Assembly (NCBI RefSeq): GCF_900215335.1
Contig: NZ_OCMT01000002.1
Coordinates: 1,054,001-1,118,000, forward strand
Length of the DNA stretch: 64,000 bases
Direction of reading: 5' to 3'
Source of the DNA: Pedobacter xixiisoli
Lineage (GTDB): Bacteria; Bacteroidota; Bacteroidia; Sphingobacteriales; Sphingobacteriaceae
Part shown: one piece after another, positions 38,001 through 48,614 of the stretch
Layout of the letters: each line of letters begins with the position of its first letter
Numbering within the stretch: position 1 is the first letter of the stretch
Made by a program: the position numbers and the translations under genes
Notes under the pieces: generated by a model
Told to the model about the DNA's origin: nothing
Databases searched by the model: none
Seen by the model: only the letters and a program-made list of their open reading frames with translations

Positions 38001-39309
38001 ACAACACTGGATGTCCTTTTAACACATTCTCAAGGATGTCCCAAACTAGTGGATCTTTTCTATCAACAATTTTCTTAGCTGATTTTACTGTTTTAACAAC
38101 ACCACGCTCAATCATCTTACGAATAATGAACGGTTTGTAAAGCTCAGCAGCCATATCTTTTGGTAAACCGCATTCGTGTAATTTAAGGTTTGGACCTACA
38201 ACAATTACCGAACGAGCAGAATAATCCACACGTTTACCTAATAAGTTTTGACGGAAACGACCTTGTTTACCTTTCAAGATATCTGAAAGTGATTTTAAGG
38301 CACGGTTACCTTCAGTTTTAACAGCATTTACCTTACGAGAATTATCAAATAACGAATCTACAGCTTCCTGCAACATACGTTTCTCGTTACGTAAAATAAC
38401 TTCTGGTGCTTTAATCTCGATCAAACGTTTTAAACGGTTGTTGCGGATAATTACACGACGATATAAATCGTTCAAATCTGAAGTAGCGAAACGACCACCT
38501 TCCAAAGGAACTAATGGACGTAACTCAGGTGGAATAACAGGAACGATTTTAATAATCATCCACTCTGGGTTATTCTCGATATTAGCTCTTGAACCACGGA
38601 AAGCTTCCACAACTTGTAAACGTTTCAAAGCTTCGTTTTTACGTTGCTGAGAAGTTTCGTTAGCTGCCTGGTGACGTAAGTTATAAGATAAACTATCTAA
38701 ATCAATACGTTTCAATAAGTCTTCTAATGCTTCTGCTCCCATTTTGGCAACAAATTTATTAGGATCTTTATCGTCTAAATATTGGTTCTCTTTAGGTAAT
38801 TTATCTAAGATATCAAGATACTCTTCTTCAGTTAAGAAATCCATGAACTGGATACCTTGCTCGCCCATTAAACCAGCTTGAATTACTACATAACGTTCGT
38901 AGTAAATGATCAAATCTAATTTTTTAGTTGGCAAGCCTAAAAGATAACCGATTTTGTTAGGTAAAGAACGGAAATACCAAATATGCGCAACAGGAACTAC
39001 CAAATTAATGTGTCCCATACGTTCTCTACGTACTTTTTTCTCCGTTACTTCCACACCACAACGGTCGCAAACAATACCCTTATAACGGATACGCTTGTAT
39101 TTACCGCAATGACATTCGTAATCTTTTACCGGACCAAAAATACGCTCGCAAAACAAACCATCACGTTCAGGTTTGTAAGTACGATAGTTAATCGTCTCCG
39201 GTTTTAACACCTCACCGCTTGAACGCTCTAGAATAATTTCTGGAGACGATAAGCTAATGGTAATCGAGGTGAAATTGCTTTTTAATTTATTATCCTTTTT
39301 GTAAGACAT
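35023..39309 (-). CDS. rpoC: DNA-directed RNA polymerase subunit beta'
   Basis: The 1428-residue beta' subunit of RNA polymerase. N-terminal zinc site [19 protein letters not shown] (about residues 66-84), the absolutely conserved catalytic Mg site [12 protein letters not shown] (about 465-476), the second zinc site with [13 protein letters not shown] (about 870) and the trigger-loop/jaw regions are all intact. The length is normal for Bacteroidota. The spacer to rpoB is 75 bases and carries an imperfect hairpin. A terminator follows. Confidence 0.99.
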   Translation of the reverse strand: MSYKKDNKLKSNFTSITISLSSPEIILERSSGEVLKPETINYRTYKPERDGLFCERIFGPVKDYECHCGKYKRIRYKGIVCDRCGVEVTEKKVRRERMGHINLVVPVAHIWYFRSLPNKIGYLLGLPTKKLDLIIYYERYVVIQAGLMGEQGIQFMDFLTEEEYLDILDKLPKENQYLDDKDPNKFVAKMGAEALEDLLKRIDLDSLSYNLRHQAANETSQQRKNEALKRLQVVEAFRGSRANIENNPEWMIIKIVPVIPPELRPLVPLEGGRFATSDLNDLYRRVIIRNNRLKRLIEIKAPEVILRNEKRMLQEAVDSLFDNSRKVNAVKTEGNRALKSLSDILKGKQGRFRQNLLGKRVDYSARSVIVVGPNLKLHECGLPKDMAAELYKPFIIRKMIERGVVKTVKSAKKIVDRKDPLVWDILENVLKGHPVLLNRAPTLHRLGIQSFQPKLVEGKAIQLHPLVCTAFNADFDGDQMAVHLPLGNAAILEAQVLMLAAHNILNPANGTPITVPSQDMVLGLYYITKGRKTDDKRVVRGQDMNFYSAEEVIIAYNEKRVDLHAWIKVKANVKESDGTIVNKLIETTVGRVLFNQMVPEEVGYINELLTKKSLRDIIGEVVKMTGMARSARFLDDIKELGFKMAFQGGLSFNLQDVNIPVEKHTLLEQAANEVEEVRNNYNMGFITNNERYNQIIDIWTRINNRLTTFVMNQLSSDNQGFNSVYMMLDSGARGSKEQIRQLAGMRGLMAKPQKSGSGGEIIENPILSNFKEGLSVLEYFISTHGARKGLADTALKTADAGYLTRRLHDVAQDMIVNAVDCGTLRGMYTTALKDQEDIVEPLYERILGRISLHDVFNPLNGELLVGAGQDIDEDIAKAIEESPLEGVEIRSVLTCENKRGVCALCYGRNLASGKRVQRGEAVGVIAAQSIGEPGTQLTLRTFHVGGTASNIANESQINAKFDGVIEFENLRTVQTTTEDGVVDIVLGRSGEFRIVEPGTNKVIVNNNIPYGAFLYVKEGDKVAKGDKIVSWDPYNAVIISEFGGKIEFDAIIEGVTFREESDEQTGHREKVIIDTRDKTKNPSIKVLDKKGEVIRTYNIPVGAHIAVDDGDAVQTGQVLVKIPRATGKTRDITGGLPRVTELFEARNPSNPAVVTEIDGVVTLGGIKRGNREITIESRDGEVKKYLVPLSKHILVQDNDFVKAGMPLSDGSISPADILAIKGPAAVQEYLVNGIQEVYRLQGVKINDKHFEVIVHQMMQKVHIEDPGDTRFLENDSVDRWDFMIENDEIFDKKVVVEAGDSTAVKPGQILSLRKLRDENSQLKRQDLKQIEVRDAKPATASSVLQGITRASLGTKSFISAASFQETTKVLNEAAIAGKKDRMLGLKENVIVGHLIPSGTGVRGYERIIVGSQEEYDKLLASKQEEVEA

Positions 39310-39324
39310 ACTTATGTAAGGTTA

Positions 39325-39382
39325 AAGCGGAAAGCTTAAAGACCAAAGCTGCTTTGAGCTTTAGTCTTTAGTCTTTCGGCTT
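39325..39382. repeat. Imperfect 25-bp hairpin in the rpoB-rpoC spacer
   Basis: The arm at 39325-39349 (AAGCGGAAAG then CTTAAAGACCAAAGC) pairs with 39358-39382 at 21 of 25 positions around an 8-base loop. The arms are built from AAAG-type words. There is no U tract, so it is more likely a processing or stabilising stem than a terminator between the two subunit genes. Confidence 0.65.
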
Positions 39383-39384
39383 AT

Positions 39385-42300
39385 TTAATCTAATGTAATA
39401 TCTAAACCTAAGCCGCGTAGCTCGTGTACCAATACGTTGAACGATTCTGGTACGCCCGGAGTTGGTAGGTTTTCGCCTTTAACGATGGCTTCGTAAGTTT
39501 TAGCTCTTCCAATAACATCATCAGACTTCACAGTCAAGATCTCTTGTAAGATATTAGCAGCACCAAATGCCTCTAATGCCCAAACCTCCATCTCACCAAA
39601 ACGCTGACCACCGAACTGAGCTTTACCACCCAATGGTTGTTGTGTAATTAATGAGTATGGTCCGATAGAACGAGCGTGCATCTTATCATCAACCATGTGA
39701 CCTAATTTCAGCATATAGATAATACCTACAGTAGTCGGTTGGTCAAATTTATCACCCGTTAAACCATTGTTTAAGTAAGTTCTACCAGAAGCTGGTAAAC
39801 CTGCTTTAGCGATCCAGTCTTCAACTTCATCAGATTTAGCACCATCAAAAATCGGAGTAGCAAATTTCACACCTAATTTTTGACCAGCCCAAGCCAATAC
39901 AGTTTCGTAGATCTGACCCAAGTTCATACGTGAAGGTACACCTAGTGGGTTCAACACAATATCAACTGGAGTTCCATCGTCTAAGAACGGCATATCCTCA
40001 TCACGTACAATACGAGCAACAATACCCTTATTACCGTGACGACCCGCCATCTTATCACCTACTTTTAGTTTACGTTTTTTAGCTACATAAACTTTAGCCA
40101 TTTGAACAATTCCTGATGGAAGCTCATCTCCAACGCTAATCGCAAATTTATCACGTTTGTAAGCACCTAGTTCTTCGTTTACACGAATACCATAGTTGTG
40201 CAACAACATTTTAATTTGCTCATTTTTGTCTTCGTCAGTAGTCCATTTGTATGGATTAATGTGAGCGTATTCTAAATCAGCTAATATTTTTTGAGTGAAC
40301 TTAGCACCTTTAGCAATTAAAAGTTCTTTGTAAACGTTGAATACACCTTGAGATGTTTTACCATTTACAACTTGGAACAATTTATCTACTAACTCGTTTT
40401 TAAGGTTCTCAGTAGCAATATTATATTTCTTGTCTAACTTCTCAATTGCTGATTTTTCTTCAGCTTTTGTAGTTTTCTTAGCTCTAGAGAATAATTTAGT
40501 ATCGATAACTACACCTTTAATTGATGGTGGAGTTTTCAAAGAAGCATCTTTCACGTCACCAGCTTTGTCTCCAAAGATAGCACGTAATAATTTCTCTTCT
40601 GGTGAAGGATCAGATTCGCCTTTTGGTGTAATTTTACCAATTAGAATATCGCCTTCTTTCACCTCTGCACCGATACGGATGATACCGTTTTCATCTAAGT
40701 CTTTAGTAGCCTCTTCAGAAACGTTAGGGATATCTGGAGTTAACTCCTCTTCACCACGTTTAGTATCACGTACTTCTAGTTCAAACTCTTCGATGTGTAA
40801 TGAAGTAAAGATATCTTCTCTAACAATACGCTCGTTAATTACAATCGCATCCTCAAAGTTGTATCCTTGCCAAGGCATGAAAGCTACTTTTAAGTTCCTT
40901 CCTAATGCCAACTCACCATCTTCAGTTGCATAACCTTCGCAAAGCACTTGTCCTTTAGTCACTTTTTGACCTTTCTTAACGATTGGTTTCAAGTTGATAC
41001 AAGTATTTTGGTTGGTTTTCTTGAACTTAGTTAATCTATAAGCTTTGCTATCTCCTTCAAAAGAAACTAAACGATCGTCGTCATTTCTTTCATATTTAAT
41101 AACAATTTGATTTGCATCTACATATTCAACAACACCGTTTCCTTCTGCATTGATCAAAGTTCTTGAGTCACGGGCAACGCGACCTTCCAAACCTGTACCT
41201 ACAATTGGAGCCTCAGGACGTAACAATGGTACGGCCTGACGTTGCATGTTCGATCCCATCAAAGCCCTGTTCGCATCATCATGTTCTAAGAACGGAATTA
41301 ACGAAGCAGCAATTGAAGTAATCTGGTTAGGTGCAATATCCATCAAATCTAATTTCTCAGGCTCGATAATCGGGAAGTCACCCTCGTAACGTGCTTTAAC
41401 ACGTGGCGTAGAGAAATTACCTTTATCATCGTACTGCGCATTAGCTTGAGCGATAGTCTTACCATCTTCATCTTCTGCAGATAAGTAAATCACATCCTCG
41501 TTCATCGCTACTTTACCATCAACAACCTTTTTGTAAGGAGTTTCGATAAAACCTAAGCTGTTGATCTTAGCATGTACACAAAGTGAAGAAATCAAACCAA
41601 TGTTTGGACCCTCTGGAGTTTCGATAGTACACAAACGACCGTAGTGCGTGTAGTGAACGTCACGAACCTCGAAGCCAGCACGCTCACGAGATAGACCACC
41701 TGGACCTAAAGCTGAAAGACGACGCTTGTGCGTAATCTCTGCCAAAGGATTGGTTTGATCCATGAACTGTGAAAGTTGGTTGGTACCAAAGAAAGAGTTG
41801 ATTACAGATGATAATGTACGAGCATTGATCAAATCTGTTGGTGTAAACACCTCGTTATCACGAATATTCATACGCTCACGGATAGTTCTAGCCATACGAG
41901 CTAAACCTACACCGAATTGTGCGTACAATTGCTCACCCACCGTACGTACACGACGGTTTGATAAGTGATCGATATCATCCACCTCTTCTTTAGAGTTGAT
42001 TAACTTGATCAAATATTTAACAATTGCGATAATATCTGCTTTCGTTAAAACTTTAACCTCATCAGGAGTATCCATTTTTAACTTACGGTTGATACGGTAT
42101 CTACCCACATCACCTAAGTCATAACGCTTATCCGAGAAGAATAAACGATCAATGATACCTCTTGCAGTTTCCTCATCAGGTGGTTCTGCGTTACGCAAAG
42201 CACGATAGATGTTCTCCACAGCCTCTTTCTCAGAGTTAGAAGTATCTTTTTGTAAAGTATTATATATAATGGTATAATCAGCTTGAGATGCACCATCATC

Positions 42301-43188
42301 TTTAGATAAGATAATAGTTTTAACACCTGCATCGATGATTAAATCAATATGGTCTTCTTCTAAAACAGTATCCCTGTCTAAAATAACCTCATTACGGTCA
42401 ATAGAAACTACCTCACCGGTATCCTCATCCACAAAATCTTCTACCCATTTTCTAAGAACTCTTGCAGCAAGCTTACGTCCGATATATTTCTTCAAACCAG
42501 ATTTGCTAACTTTTACTTCATCAGCTAAATCGAAAAGCTCCAAGATATCTTTATCAGAATCGTAACCTATAGCACGCAATAACGTAGTTACAGGGAATTT
42601 TTTCTTACGATCGATATAAGCATACATTACGTTATTAACGTCTGTAGCAAATTCGATCCAAGAACCTTTAAAGGGAATTACACGGGCAGAATATAACTTG
42701 GTACCATTAGTGTGGCGGCTTTGGCCGAAGAACACACCTGGAGACCTATGCAATTGAGATACAATTACACGCTCTGCACCGTTAATCACGAATGTACCTT
42801 TAGGAGTCATATAAGGAATGGTTCCCAAGTATACATCTTGAATAATGGTTTCAAAATCTTCGTGCTCAGCATCGTTACAAGAAAGCTTCAATTTAGCTTT
42901 CAACGGAACGCTGTAAGTTAGTCCACGGTCAATACATTCAGGAATGTCGTAACGAGGTGGATCAATAAAATAATCTAAAAATTCTAAAACAAAGATGTTT
43001 CTAGAATCAGTGATTGGGAAGTTTTCAGCGAATACCTTAAACAAACCTTCTGTGTGACGGTTGTCTGAAGTAGTTTCGATCTGGAAAAATTCTCTAAATG
43101 ATTGCAACTGCACATCCAGAAAATCTGGATAATCGATAATGTGCTTACTACGTGCAAAATTTACTCTTTGGTCGACTTTATTTGCCAA
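39385..43188 (-). CDS. rpoB: DNA-directed RNA polymerase subunit beta
   Basis: The 1267-residue beta subunit. Landmarks: the rifampicin-binding cluster with [19 protein letters not shown] and [19 protein letters not shown] (about residues 465-505), [10 protein letters not shown], the [15 protein letters not shown] segment, the [14 protein letters not shown] catalytic region and the C-terminal [16 protein letters not shown]. The rifampicin region has the wild-type-like D-Q-N, H-K-R and S-A-L residues. It follows rplL after a 153-base spacer containing a hairpin. Confidence 0.99.
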   Translation of the reverse strand: MANKVDQRVNFARSKHIIDYPDFLDVQLQSFREFFQIETTSDNRHTEGLFKVFAENFPITDSRNIFVLEFLDYFIDPPRYDIPECIDRGLTYSVPLKAKLKLSCNDAEHEDFETIIQDVYLGTIPYMTPKGTFVINGAERVIVSQLHRSPGVFFGQSRHTNGTKLYSARVIPFKGSWIEFATDVNNVMYAYIDRKKKFPVTTLLRAIGYDSDKDILELFDLADEVKVSKSGLKKYIGRKLAARVLRKWVEDFVDEDTGEVVSIDRNEVILDRDTVLEEDHIDLIIDAGVKTIILSKDDGASQADYTIIYNTLQKDTSNSEKEAVENIYRALRNAEPPDEETARGIIDRLFFSDKRYDLGDVGRYRINRKLKMDTPDEVKVLTKADIIAIVKYLIKLINSKEEVDDIDHLSNRRVRTVGEQLYAQFGVGLARMARTIRERMNIRDNEVFTPTDLINARTLSSVINSFFGTNQLSQFMDQTNPLAEITHKRRLSALGPGGLSRERAGFEVRDVHYTHYGRLCTIETPEGPNIGLISSLCVHAKINSLGFIETPYKKVVDGKVAMNEDVIYLSAEDEDGKTIAQANAQYDDKGNFSTPRVKARYEGDFPIIEPEKLDLMDIAPNQITSIAASLIPFLEHDDANRALMGSNMQRQAVPLLRPEAPIVGTGLEGRVARDSRTLINAEGNGVVEYVDANQIVIKYERNDDDRLVSFEGDSKAYRLTKFKKTNQNTCINLKPIVKKGQKVTKGQVLCEGYATEDGELALGRNLKVAFMPWQGYNFEDAIVINERIVREDIFTSLHIEEFELEVRDTKRGEEELTPDIPNVSEEATKDLDENGIIRIGAEVKEGDILIGKITPKGESDPSPEEKLLRAIFGDKAGDVKDASLKTPPSIKGVVIDTKLFSRAKKTTKAEEKSAIEKLDKKYNIATENLKNELVDKLFQVVNGKTSQGVFNVYKELLIAKGAKFTQKILADLEYAHINPYKWTTDEDKNEQIKMLLHNYGIRVNEELGAYKRDKFAISVGDELPSGIVQMAKVYVAKKRKLKVGDKMAGRHGNKGIVARIVRDEDMPFLDDGTPVDIVLNPLGVPSRMNLGQIYETVLAWAGQKLGVKFATPIFDGAKSDEVEDWIAKAGLPASGRTYLNNGLTGDKFDQPTTVGIIYMLKLGHMVDDKMHARSIGPYSLITQQPLGGKAQFGGQRFGEMEVWALEAFGAANILQEILTVKSDDVIGRAKTYEAIVKGENLPTPGVPESFNVLVHELRGLGLDITLD

Positions 43189-43286
43189 GGGACTAAATTT
43201 AATTTAGTTTAAGAATAAACTATTTTTTGGTTTCAAAGGGAAACATTTCATCAACCAAACAAAATGAAATGTTTATAAACGGGAAT

Positions 43287-43312
43287 AGACTCCGACTTTG
43301 TAGTCGGAGTCT
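43287..43312. other. Hairpin in the rplL-rpoB spacer, possible attenuator
   Basis: A perfect 11-bp stem (AGACTCCGACT at 43287-43297, its complement at 43302-43312) with a TTGT loop. In the direction of transcription (minus) it is followed by TTCCCG, not by a U tract, so at most it terminates weakly. A T-rich run lies on the other side, which would serve plus-strand transcripts only. Confidence 0.6.
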
Positions 43313-43341
43313 TTTCTTTTGAGTTTCGTTATATTAAGTGA

Positions 43342-43719
43342 TTACTTAATCTCAACTACAGCTCCAGCTTCTTCTAATTGTTTTTTAAGAGCTTCTGCTT
43401 CGTCTTTAGCAACACCAGCTTTTAATTCTTTAGGTGCACCGTCAACTAAGTCTTTAGCTTCTTTCAAACCTAGACCAGTTAAATCTTTTACTAATTTAAC
43501 TACTGCTAATTTTTGACCACCAGCATCTTTCAAGATTACATCAAAAGATGTTTTCTCTTCAGCTGCAGCAGCTTCGCCACCAGCAGCAGGAGCAGCTACA
43601 GCTACTGCAGCAGCAGCAGGCTCGATACCATACTCGTCTTTTAAGATTTGAGCTAATTCATTAACTTCTTTAACTGTTAAGTTTACTAATTGCTCAGCAA
43701 ACGCTTTTAAATCTGCCAT
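43342..43719 (-). CDS. rplL: 50S ribosomal protein bL12 (L7/L12)
   Basis: The 125-residue stalk protein. The N-terminal dimerisation helix ([14 protein letters not shown]), an Ala/Gly-rich flexible hinge (about residues 35-55) and the C-terminal factor-binding domain ([35 protein letters not shown]) are in the normal order. No Shine-Dalgarno precedes the ATG. It is 64 bases downstream of rplJ, the standard pair encoding the L10-L12 stalk. Confidence 0.99.
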   Translation of the reverse strand: MADLKAFAEQLVNLTVKEVNELAQILKDEYGIEPAAAAVAVAAPAAGGEAAAAEEKTSFDVILKDAGGQKLAVVKLVKDLTGLGLKEAKDLVDGAPKELKAGVAKDEAEALKKQLEEAGAVVEIK

Positions 43720-43783
43720 TTTATTAAGATTTTAAAATTTTACGTGATTGTTGTTTGTTTAACTTACGAACTTAAGGTGTTCG

Positions 43784-44308
43784 TTAACCTCTTTCTTGTA
43801 GTGTTTTAACAATACCTGCGATCTTACCTCCGCTTGATTGCAATGCAGATACAACGTTTTTAGCTGGTGATTGTAATAATCCAATGATTTCGCCAATAAG
43901 CTCTTCTCTTGATTTAAGGCTTACTAATGCATCTAATTGGTTATCTCCAACAAATATTGCTGTGTCTACGTATGCTCCTTTTAGTTGAGGTTTATCTTCG
44001 CCTTTACCTTTTCTTAGAGATTTGATCAGCTTAGCTGGACCGTTACCTACTTTTGAAAATAATAAAGCCGACTGACCTTTTAATGCTGGGAATATCTCAG
44101 ATGAGTCGCCTTCCAATCCTTCGATCGCTTTTTTGATCAAAGTGTTTTTTGCAACTTGCATTTCGATACCGCTCTCGAAACATTTACGACGGATGTTATT
44201 TACTTTTTCAACAGATAAGCCTGAGGTATCAGCAATGTAAAAATTGCCAAACTCCTGCATTTTCTCTTGTAGAGCTAAAACTACTTCTTGTTTTTCTTCT
44301 CTGTTCAT
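43784..44308 (-). CDS. rplJ: 50S ribosomal protein uL10
   Basis: A 174-residue stalk base protein that carries bL12 dimers. It begins MNREEKQEVV, has the L10 pattern NFYIADTSGLSVEKVNNIRR and KNTLIKKA, and ends in the helical bL12-binding tail. It starts 2 bases after the rplA stop, so translation is coupled. In many bacteria the L10-L12 complex represses its own leader; I see no recognisable leader structure in the short gap. Confidence 0.98.
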   Translation of the reverse strand: MNREEKQEVVLALQEKMQEFGNFYIADTSGLSVEKVNNIRRKCFESGIEMQVAKNTLIKKAIEGLEGDSSEIFPALKGQSALLFSKVGNGPAKLIKSLRKGKGEDKPQLKGAYVDTAIFVGDNQLDALVSLKSREELIGEIIGLLQSPAKNVVSALQSSGGKIAGIVKTLQERG

Positions 44309-44310
44309 AA

Positions 44311-45009
44311 TTAGATCCCCGCTACTGATTTAGTTTCAATTGCAATTCCAGGACTCATTGTTGAAGAAACATGAATGCTCTTAAAATAAGTTCCTTTTGC
44401 AGCAGAAGGTTTCAATCTTGAAATTACTTGTAGAACTTCTAAAGCATTTTCATAAATTTTCTCTGCTGGGAATGATACTTTTCCGATTGAAGCGTGGATG
44501 ATACCAGTTTTGTCAACTTTAAAATCAATCTTACCGCCTTTTACATCAGTTACAGCTTTACCAACTTCGTTAGTTACTGTTCCTGATTTAGGGTTTGGCA
44601 TAAGGTTACGCGGACCTAAAACACGGCCCAACTTACCTACTTTTGCCATACACGCAGGAGTAGTGATAATAATGTCTACATCTGTCCAACCACCTTCAAT
44701 TTTAGCTACATATTCGTCTAAACCTACAAAATCTGCTCCTGCAGCTTTAGCCTCTTCTTCCTTATCAGGAGTACAAAGTACTAAAACGCGAACAGTTTTA
44801 CCGGTACCGTGTGGTAAGGTAGCGATACCACGAACCATTTGATTGGCTTTACGTGGGTCTACCCCTAAACTCACATCAATATCAACTGATGCATCGAATT
44901 TAGTTAACGTGATTTCTTTTACCAATGCAGCTGCATCTTTCAAAGAATACGATTTACCGGCTTCTAGTTTAGCGTGTGCTATTTTTTGATTTTTTGTTAA
45001 CTTAGCCAC
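44311..45009 (-). CDS. rplA: 50S ribosomal protein uL1
   Basis: A 232-residue protein of the L1 stalk. Motifs include [44 protein letters not shown] (about residues 125-142) and a C-terminal strand with [11 protein letters not shown]. The length is typical. It sits 26 bases after rplK; in other bacteria L1 represses the L11-L1 operon by binding its leader. Confidence 0.99.
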   Translation of the reverse strand: MAKLTKNQKIAHAKLEAGKSYSLKDAAALVKEITLTKFDASVDIDVSLGVDPRKANQMVRGIATLPHGTGKTVRVLVLCTPDKEEEAKAAGADFVGLDEYVAKIEGGWTDVDIIITTPACMAKVGKLGRVLGPRNLMPNPKSGTVTNEVGKAVTDVKGGKIDFKVDKTGIIHASIGKVSFPAEKIYENALEVLQVISRLKPSAAKGTYFKSIHVSSTMSPGIAIETKSVAGI

Positions 45010-45035
45010 TAGTGTAAACTGTTAATGTTAAATAA

Positions 45036-45476
45036 TTAGTTAAAAGGCGCATCACCTGAAACAGTGATACCCATACTACGTGCTGTACCAGCAACCATAC
45101 TCATTGCTGATTCGATAGTAAATGCATTTAAATCAGGCATTTTATCTTCAGCAATTGCCTTAACTTGATCCCAAGTCACCGATCCAACTTTTTTACGGTT
45201 AGGCTCAGCAGAACCACTCTGTAATTTAGTAGCATCCAATAATTGGATAGCAACCGGAGGGGTTTTGATGATGAAATCGAAAGACTTGTCAGCATATACA
45301 GTAATTACAACTGGTAAAACTTTACCTGGCTTATCTTGGGTACGAGCATTGAATTGTTTACAAAACTCCATGATGTTAACACCTTTAGCACCTAATGCAG
45401 GTCCTACTGGTGGCGATGGGTTTGCAGCTCCGCCTTTGATCTGTAATTTGATCATCGCACTGACTTCTTTTGCCAT
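45036..45476 (-). CDS. rplK: 50S ribosomal protein uL11
   Basis: The 146-residue GTPase-centre protein. It shows [35 protein letters not shown] and the C-terminal rRNA-binding [15 protein letters not shown]. It is the first gene after a terminator-like hairpin that separates it from nusG, so the L11-L1-L10-L12 run may have its own promoter in the 87 bases after that hairpin, where only an imperfect -7 match (TAACATTG) is visible. Confidence 0.99.
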   Translation of the reverse strand: MAKEVSAMIKLQIKGGAANPSPPVGPALGAKGVNIMEFCKQFNARTQDKPGKVLPVVITVYADKSFDFIIKTPPVAIQLLDATKLQSGSAEPNRKKVGSVTWDQVKAIAEDKMPDLNAFTIESAMSMVAGTARSMGITVSGDAPFN

Positions 45477-45563
45477 TTTTTGTTTTTGTTTAATTAAAAC
45501 TCAATGTTAAATATTGGAAGCATGTAACATTTAAGATTCCTTTCGTTGTCCTACAACGCAAAA

Positions 45564-45597
45564 AGGACTGCAAAGATATGAATTATCTTGCAGTCCT
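45564..45597 (-). terminator. Terminator-like hairpin between nusG and rplK
   Basis: AGGACTGCAAAGATA at 45564-45578 pairs with TATCTTGCAGTCCT at 45584-45597 (14 pairs, one bulged A). On the minus strand the stem is followed by TTTTTGCG, a short U tract. It lies 24 bases after the nusG stop and could end or attenuate transcription into rplK. Confidence 0.75.
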
Positions 45598-45621
45598 CCA
45601 ATACTTTTATGAAATATTTTA

Positions 45622-46164
45622 TTATTCTTTTTCTACTTGCATATAGTTAAGCTCAAGTGGTGTTTTACGACCGAAGATTTTAACCATTACTTTCAATTTC
45701 TTTTTCTCTTCGTTAACTTCTTCAATGATACCACTGAATCCGTTGAAAGGTCCATCCATTACTTTAACGTTTTCACCAACATAGTAAGCAACGCTCATGG
45801 TTTCACTTTGCTGGCTCATCTCATCAACCTTACCTAAAATACGGTTAACTTCAGCTTGTCTCATTGGGATAGCATTTCCAGCTTTATCACCTAAGAAACC
45901 AATAACGCTATTGATACCTTTAATGATGTGCTCAAGCTCTCCATCTAGAGACGCTTCGATCATTACATATCCAGGATAGTAGTTACGCTCTTTTGCAATC
46001 TTTTTACCATCTTTCATTTGATAGTATTTCTCCGTTGGGATCAATACTTGAGGAACTAAATGAGATAGCCCTAAACGACTAATTTCCGAGTCAATGTACT
46101 GTTTTACTTTCTTCTCTTTACCACTTACCGCTCTAACAACGTACCATTTCAACTGATCGCTCAT
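45622..46164 (-). CDS. nusG: Transcription termination/antitermination protein NusG
   Basis: A 180-residue NusG. The N-terminal NGN domain has [19 protein letters not shown] and GYVMIEA; the C-terminal KOW domain has [21 protein letters not shown] (about residues 125-145). It binds the beta' clamp of RNA polymerase and links it to Rho or the ribosome. It follows secE with a 14-base gap, the classical secE-nusG order. Confidence 0.98.
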   Translation of the reverse strand: MSDQLKWYVVRAVSGKEKKVKQYIDSEISRLGLSHLVPQVLIPTEKYYQMKDGKKIAKERNYYPGYVMIEASLDGELEHIIKGINSVIGFLGDKAGNAIPMRQAEVNRILGKVDEMSQQSETMSVAYYVGENVKVMDGPFNGFSGIIEEVNEEKKKLKVMVKIFGRKTPLELNYMQVEKE

Positions 46165-46178
46165 CTAATAAATCTATT

Positions 46179-46370
46179 TTAAAGTGAATTGTAAAAAGTC
46201 TCAAGAATGTAATTAGCTCCTTTATCCATTGCTAAAATAACAAGAGAAATAATTGCTGAAGCTACTAAAACCAATACCGCCGAATTTTGTAGATCACCCC
46301 ATGTAGGCCAAGTTACCTTTTGGGTCATTTCTTCGTATGATTCTTTTATAAACTGAACTACCTTAGCCAT
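46179..46370 (-). CDS. secE: Preprotein translocase subunit SecE
   Basis: A 63-residue single-helix SecE: an amphipathic stretch VVQFIKESYEEMTQKVTWPTW (the conserved VTWP motif at about residues 20-23), then one transmembrane helix (about 33-52). It clamps SecY in the translocon. I chose the ATG at 46370 (MAKVVQF) over one 24 bases upstream, because the upstream codons derive from the AT-rich spacer and the family starts at this point. Confidence 0.95.
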   Translation of the reverse strand: MAKVVQFIKESYEEMTQKVTWPTWGDLQNSAVLVLVASAIISLVILAMDKGANYILETFYNSL

Positions 46371-46425
46371 ATTATATAAATTTAAATTAGCCAATTAGCC
46401 AATCAGCTAATTTTCAATTAATTTG

Positions 46426-46496
46426 CACGGGTGGAGAGATTCGAACTCCCATCAACGGTTTTGGAGACCGGCATGCTACCATTGCACCACACCCGT
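46426..46496 (-). tRNA. tRNA-Trp (CCA)
   Basis: A 71-base cloverleaf: acceptor ACGGGTG/CACCCGT, anticodon loop CTCCAAA with anticodon CCA, T loop GTTCGAAT, discriminator G. No 3' CCA is encoded. It lies between tuf and secE. Confidence 0.97.
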
Positions 46497-46501
46497 GGAT
46501 A

Positions 46502-46539
46502 AAATTAGCTAATCAGCATATAAGCCGATTAGCTAATTT
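46502..46539. repeat. Perfect 13-bp palindrome beside tRNA-Trp (ATTAGCTAAT words)
   Basis: AAATTAGCTAATC at 46502-46514 and its exact complement at 46527-46539 flank a 12-base loop. On the other side of the tRNA (46381-46422) the spacer again reiterates ATTAGCC/GCTAAT. The tRNA is thus bracketed by hairpins made of the same word, which may mark processing sites. Confidence 0.65.
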
Positions 46540-46557
46540 CTATATTATAGCTATAAA

Positions 46558-47745
46558 TTAAGCTAAGATTTCAGTTACCTGACCAGCACCTACTGTTCTA
46601 CCACCTTCACGGATAGCGAAACGTAGACCTTTTTCCATTGCGATAGCGTTGATCAACTTTACAGTGATCGTTACGTTATCACCTGGCATTACCATCTCAG
46701 TACCTTCAGCTAATGAAATTTCACCAGTTACGTCTGTAGTACGGAAATAGAATTGAGGACGGTATTTGTTGAAGAATGGAGTGTGACGACCACCTTCTGC
46801 TTTTGATAATACATAGATCTCAGCTTTGAAATCTGTGTGAGGAGTTACTGAACTTGGTTTACAGATAACCATACCACGACGGATATCAGTTTTCTCAATA
46901 CCACGTAACAATAAACCTACGTTATCACCAGCTTCACCGTAATCTAAGATTTTACGGAACATCTCAACACCAGTTACTGTAGATTTTAAGTTCTCAGCAC
47001 CCATACCTAAGATTTCAACTGGATCACCAGAGTTGATTACACCACGCTCAATACGACCTGTAGCAACAGTACCACGACCAGTGATTGAGAATACATCTTC
47101 AACAGGCATTAAGAAAGGAAGATCTGTCAAACGTGGAGGAATTGGAATGTAGCTATCAACAGCTGCCATTAATTCCATAATTTTTTCTACCCATTTAGCA
47201 TCTCCGTTCAAACCACCAAGAGCTGAACCTTGAATTACAGGAATGTCATCACCAGGGAATTCGTAGAATGATAATAATTCACGGATTTCCATTTCAACTA
47301 GCTCTAACAATTCTGGATCATCAACCATATCCACTTTGTTCATGAATACAACTAATGAAGGTACACCTACCTGACGAGCCAAAAGAATGTGCTCACGAGT
47401 TTGTGGCATTGGACCATCTGTAGCAGCTACCACAATGATAGCTCCGTCCATTTGAGCAGCACCTGTAACCATGTTTTTCACGTAATCCGCGTGACCTGGA
47501 CAGTCAACGTGTGCGTAGTGACGGTTAGCAGTTGAATACTCAACGTGAGCAGTATTGATAGTGATACCTCTTTCTTTTTCCTCTGGAGCAGAGTCAATCG
47601 AATCAAATGAACGTGCCTCAGATAAACCTGCGTCAGACAATACTTTAGTAATTGCTGCTGTTAAGGTTGTTTTACCGTGGTCAACGTGACCGATTGTACC
47701 GATGTTTAAGTGCGGCTTACTGCGGTCAAACTTTTCTTTTGCCAT
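46558..47745 (-). CDS. tuf: Elongation factor Tu
   Basis: The 395-residue GTPase that delivers aminoacyl-tRNA to the ribosome. G1 GHVDHGKT (about residues 19-26), switch I with [13 protein letters not shown]3 [13 protein letters not shown]4 NKVDM and G5 GSAL are intact; domains 2 and 3 follow. The gene is embedded among tRNA genes, an arrangement widely conserved in bacteria, and is probably co-transcribed with them. There is no Shine-Dalgarno before the ATG. Confidence 0.99.
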   Translation of the reverse strand: MAKEKFDRSKPHLNIGTIGHVDHGKTTLTAAITKVLSDAGLSEARSFDSIDSAPEEKERGITINTAHVEYSTANRHYAHVDCPGHADYVKNMVTGAAQMDGAIIVVAATDGPMPQTREHILLARQVGVPSLVVFMNKVDMVDDPELLELVEMEIRELLSFYEFPGDDIPVIQGSALGGLNGDAKWVEKIMELMAAVDSYIPIPPRLTDLPFLMPVEDVFSITGRGTVATGRIERGVINSGDPVEILGMGAENLKSTVTGVEMFRKILDYGEAGDNVGLLLRGIEKTDIRRGMVICKPSSVTPHTDFKAEIYVLSKAEGGRHTPFFNKYRPQFYFRTTDVTGEISLAEGTEMVMPGDNVTITVKLINAIAMEKGLRFAIREGGRTVGAGQVTEILA

Positions 47746-47870
47746 TTTTTTATACTTATTAGTAGGTTAAAATTTTTTATTTAATTATTGTTTTGATACA
47801 ATTTCAATACAAAAAACCTTGTTCTTTCTGTTCTTTATCTTAACAGAATAACAAAGTTAGTTAACTTGTG

Positions 47871-47942
<72 letters not shown>

Positions 47943-47959
47943 TTTTACCCTTAGCTCAT

Positions 47960-48020
47960 GTTCACTCGTTCATCTGTTCATTAGGCTACTAGTGAACCAT
48001 TGAACAAATTCCCAATGAAC
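47960..48020. repeat. Word-reiterated palindromic spacer (GTTCA / TGAAC) between tRNAs
   Basis: The bases between tRNA-Gly and tRNA-Thr(GGT) read GTTCACTCGTTCATCTGTTC and then AGTGAACCATTGAAC and AATGAAC: the word GTTCA three times followed by its reverse complement three times. This can fold into a hairpin separating the two tRNAs. Confidence 0.65.
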
Positions 48021-48027
48021 TTCTAGG

Positions 48028-48100
48028 AGCGGAAGACGAGGTTCGAACTCGCGACCTATAGCTTGGAAGGCTATCGCTCTACCAACTGAGCTACTTCCGC
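48028..48100 (-). tRNA. tRNA-Gly (TCC)
   Basis: A 73-base cloverleaf: acceptor GCGGAAG/CTTCCGC, anticodon loop CTTCCAA giving anticodon TCC, T loop GTTCGAAC, discriminator T; CCA not encoded. Confidence 0.97.
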
Positions 48101-48111
48101 TTTTCAATTTT

Positions 48112-48159
48112 CAGTTTTCAATTTCCAGTTAGTGCTTAAGAATGGCTAACTAAAAACTG
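48112..48159. repeat. Word-reiterated palindromic spacer (CAGTTTT / AAAACTG) between tRNAs
   Basis: CAGTTTTCAATTTCCAGTTAG at the left faces CTAACTAAAAACTG at the right, the same design as the neighbouring spacer but with a different word. It lies between tRNA-Tyr and tRNA-Gly. Confidence 0.6.
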
Positions 48160-48177
48160 ATTACTGTTAACTGATGG

Positions 48178-48260
48178 TGGGGAGAGAAGGATTCGAACCT
48201 TCGAAGTCTTGCGACAACAGAGTTACAGTCTGTCCCATTTGGCCACTCTGGTATCTCCCC
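48178..48260 (-). tRNA. tRNA-Tyr (GTA)
   Basis: An 83-base class II tRNA with a long variable arm: acceptor GGGGAGA/TCTCCCC, anticodon loop CTGTAAC giving anticodon GTA, T loop GTTCGAAT, discriminator A. Confidence 0.97.
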
Positions 48261-48297
48261 CCTTTTATTCCAAAACCTAAAGTTTTAGCATAAAAAG

Positions 48298-48370
<73 letters not shown>

Positions 48371-48557
48371 TTTTTACTTTTTAATTAATGTGGCGCAAAT
48401 ATATAAAATTTTGTTTTCTTACCTACTAAATCGCACATTTTTTATTTTTTTTTCTCTTCACAGAACGAACCATTTTTTCTTTGCTATCCTAGCCGTTTCC
48501 GAAATGGAATGCAAATATACATGCATTATTCTTAGTTGCAAATTTATTTTAAAAAAA

Positions 48558-48585
48558 AATTGGCGAGCCTAGGCTCGCCAATTTC
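48558..48585 (-). terminator. Terminator after hpf
   Basis: AAATTGGCGAGCC and GGCTCGCCAATTT pair perfectly over 13 bp with a 2-base TA centre. On the minus strand the stem runs straight into an uninterrupted U tract. It separates hpf from the tRNA-tuf block. Confidence 0.93.
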
Positions 48586-48614
48586 ACTTTATGATTTTAC
48601 TGCAAAATATCGCT

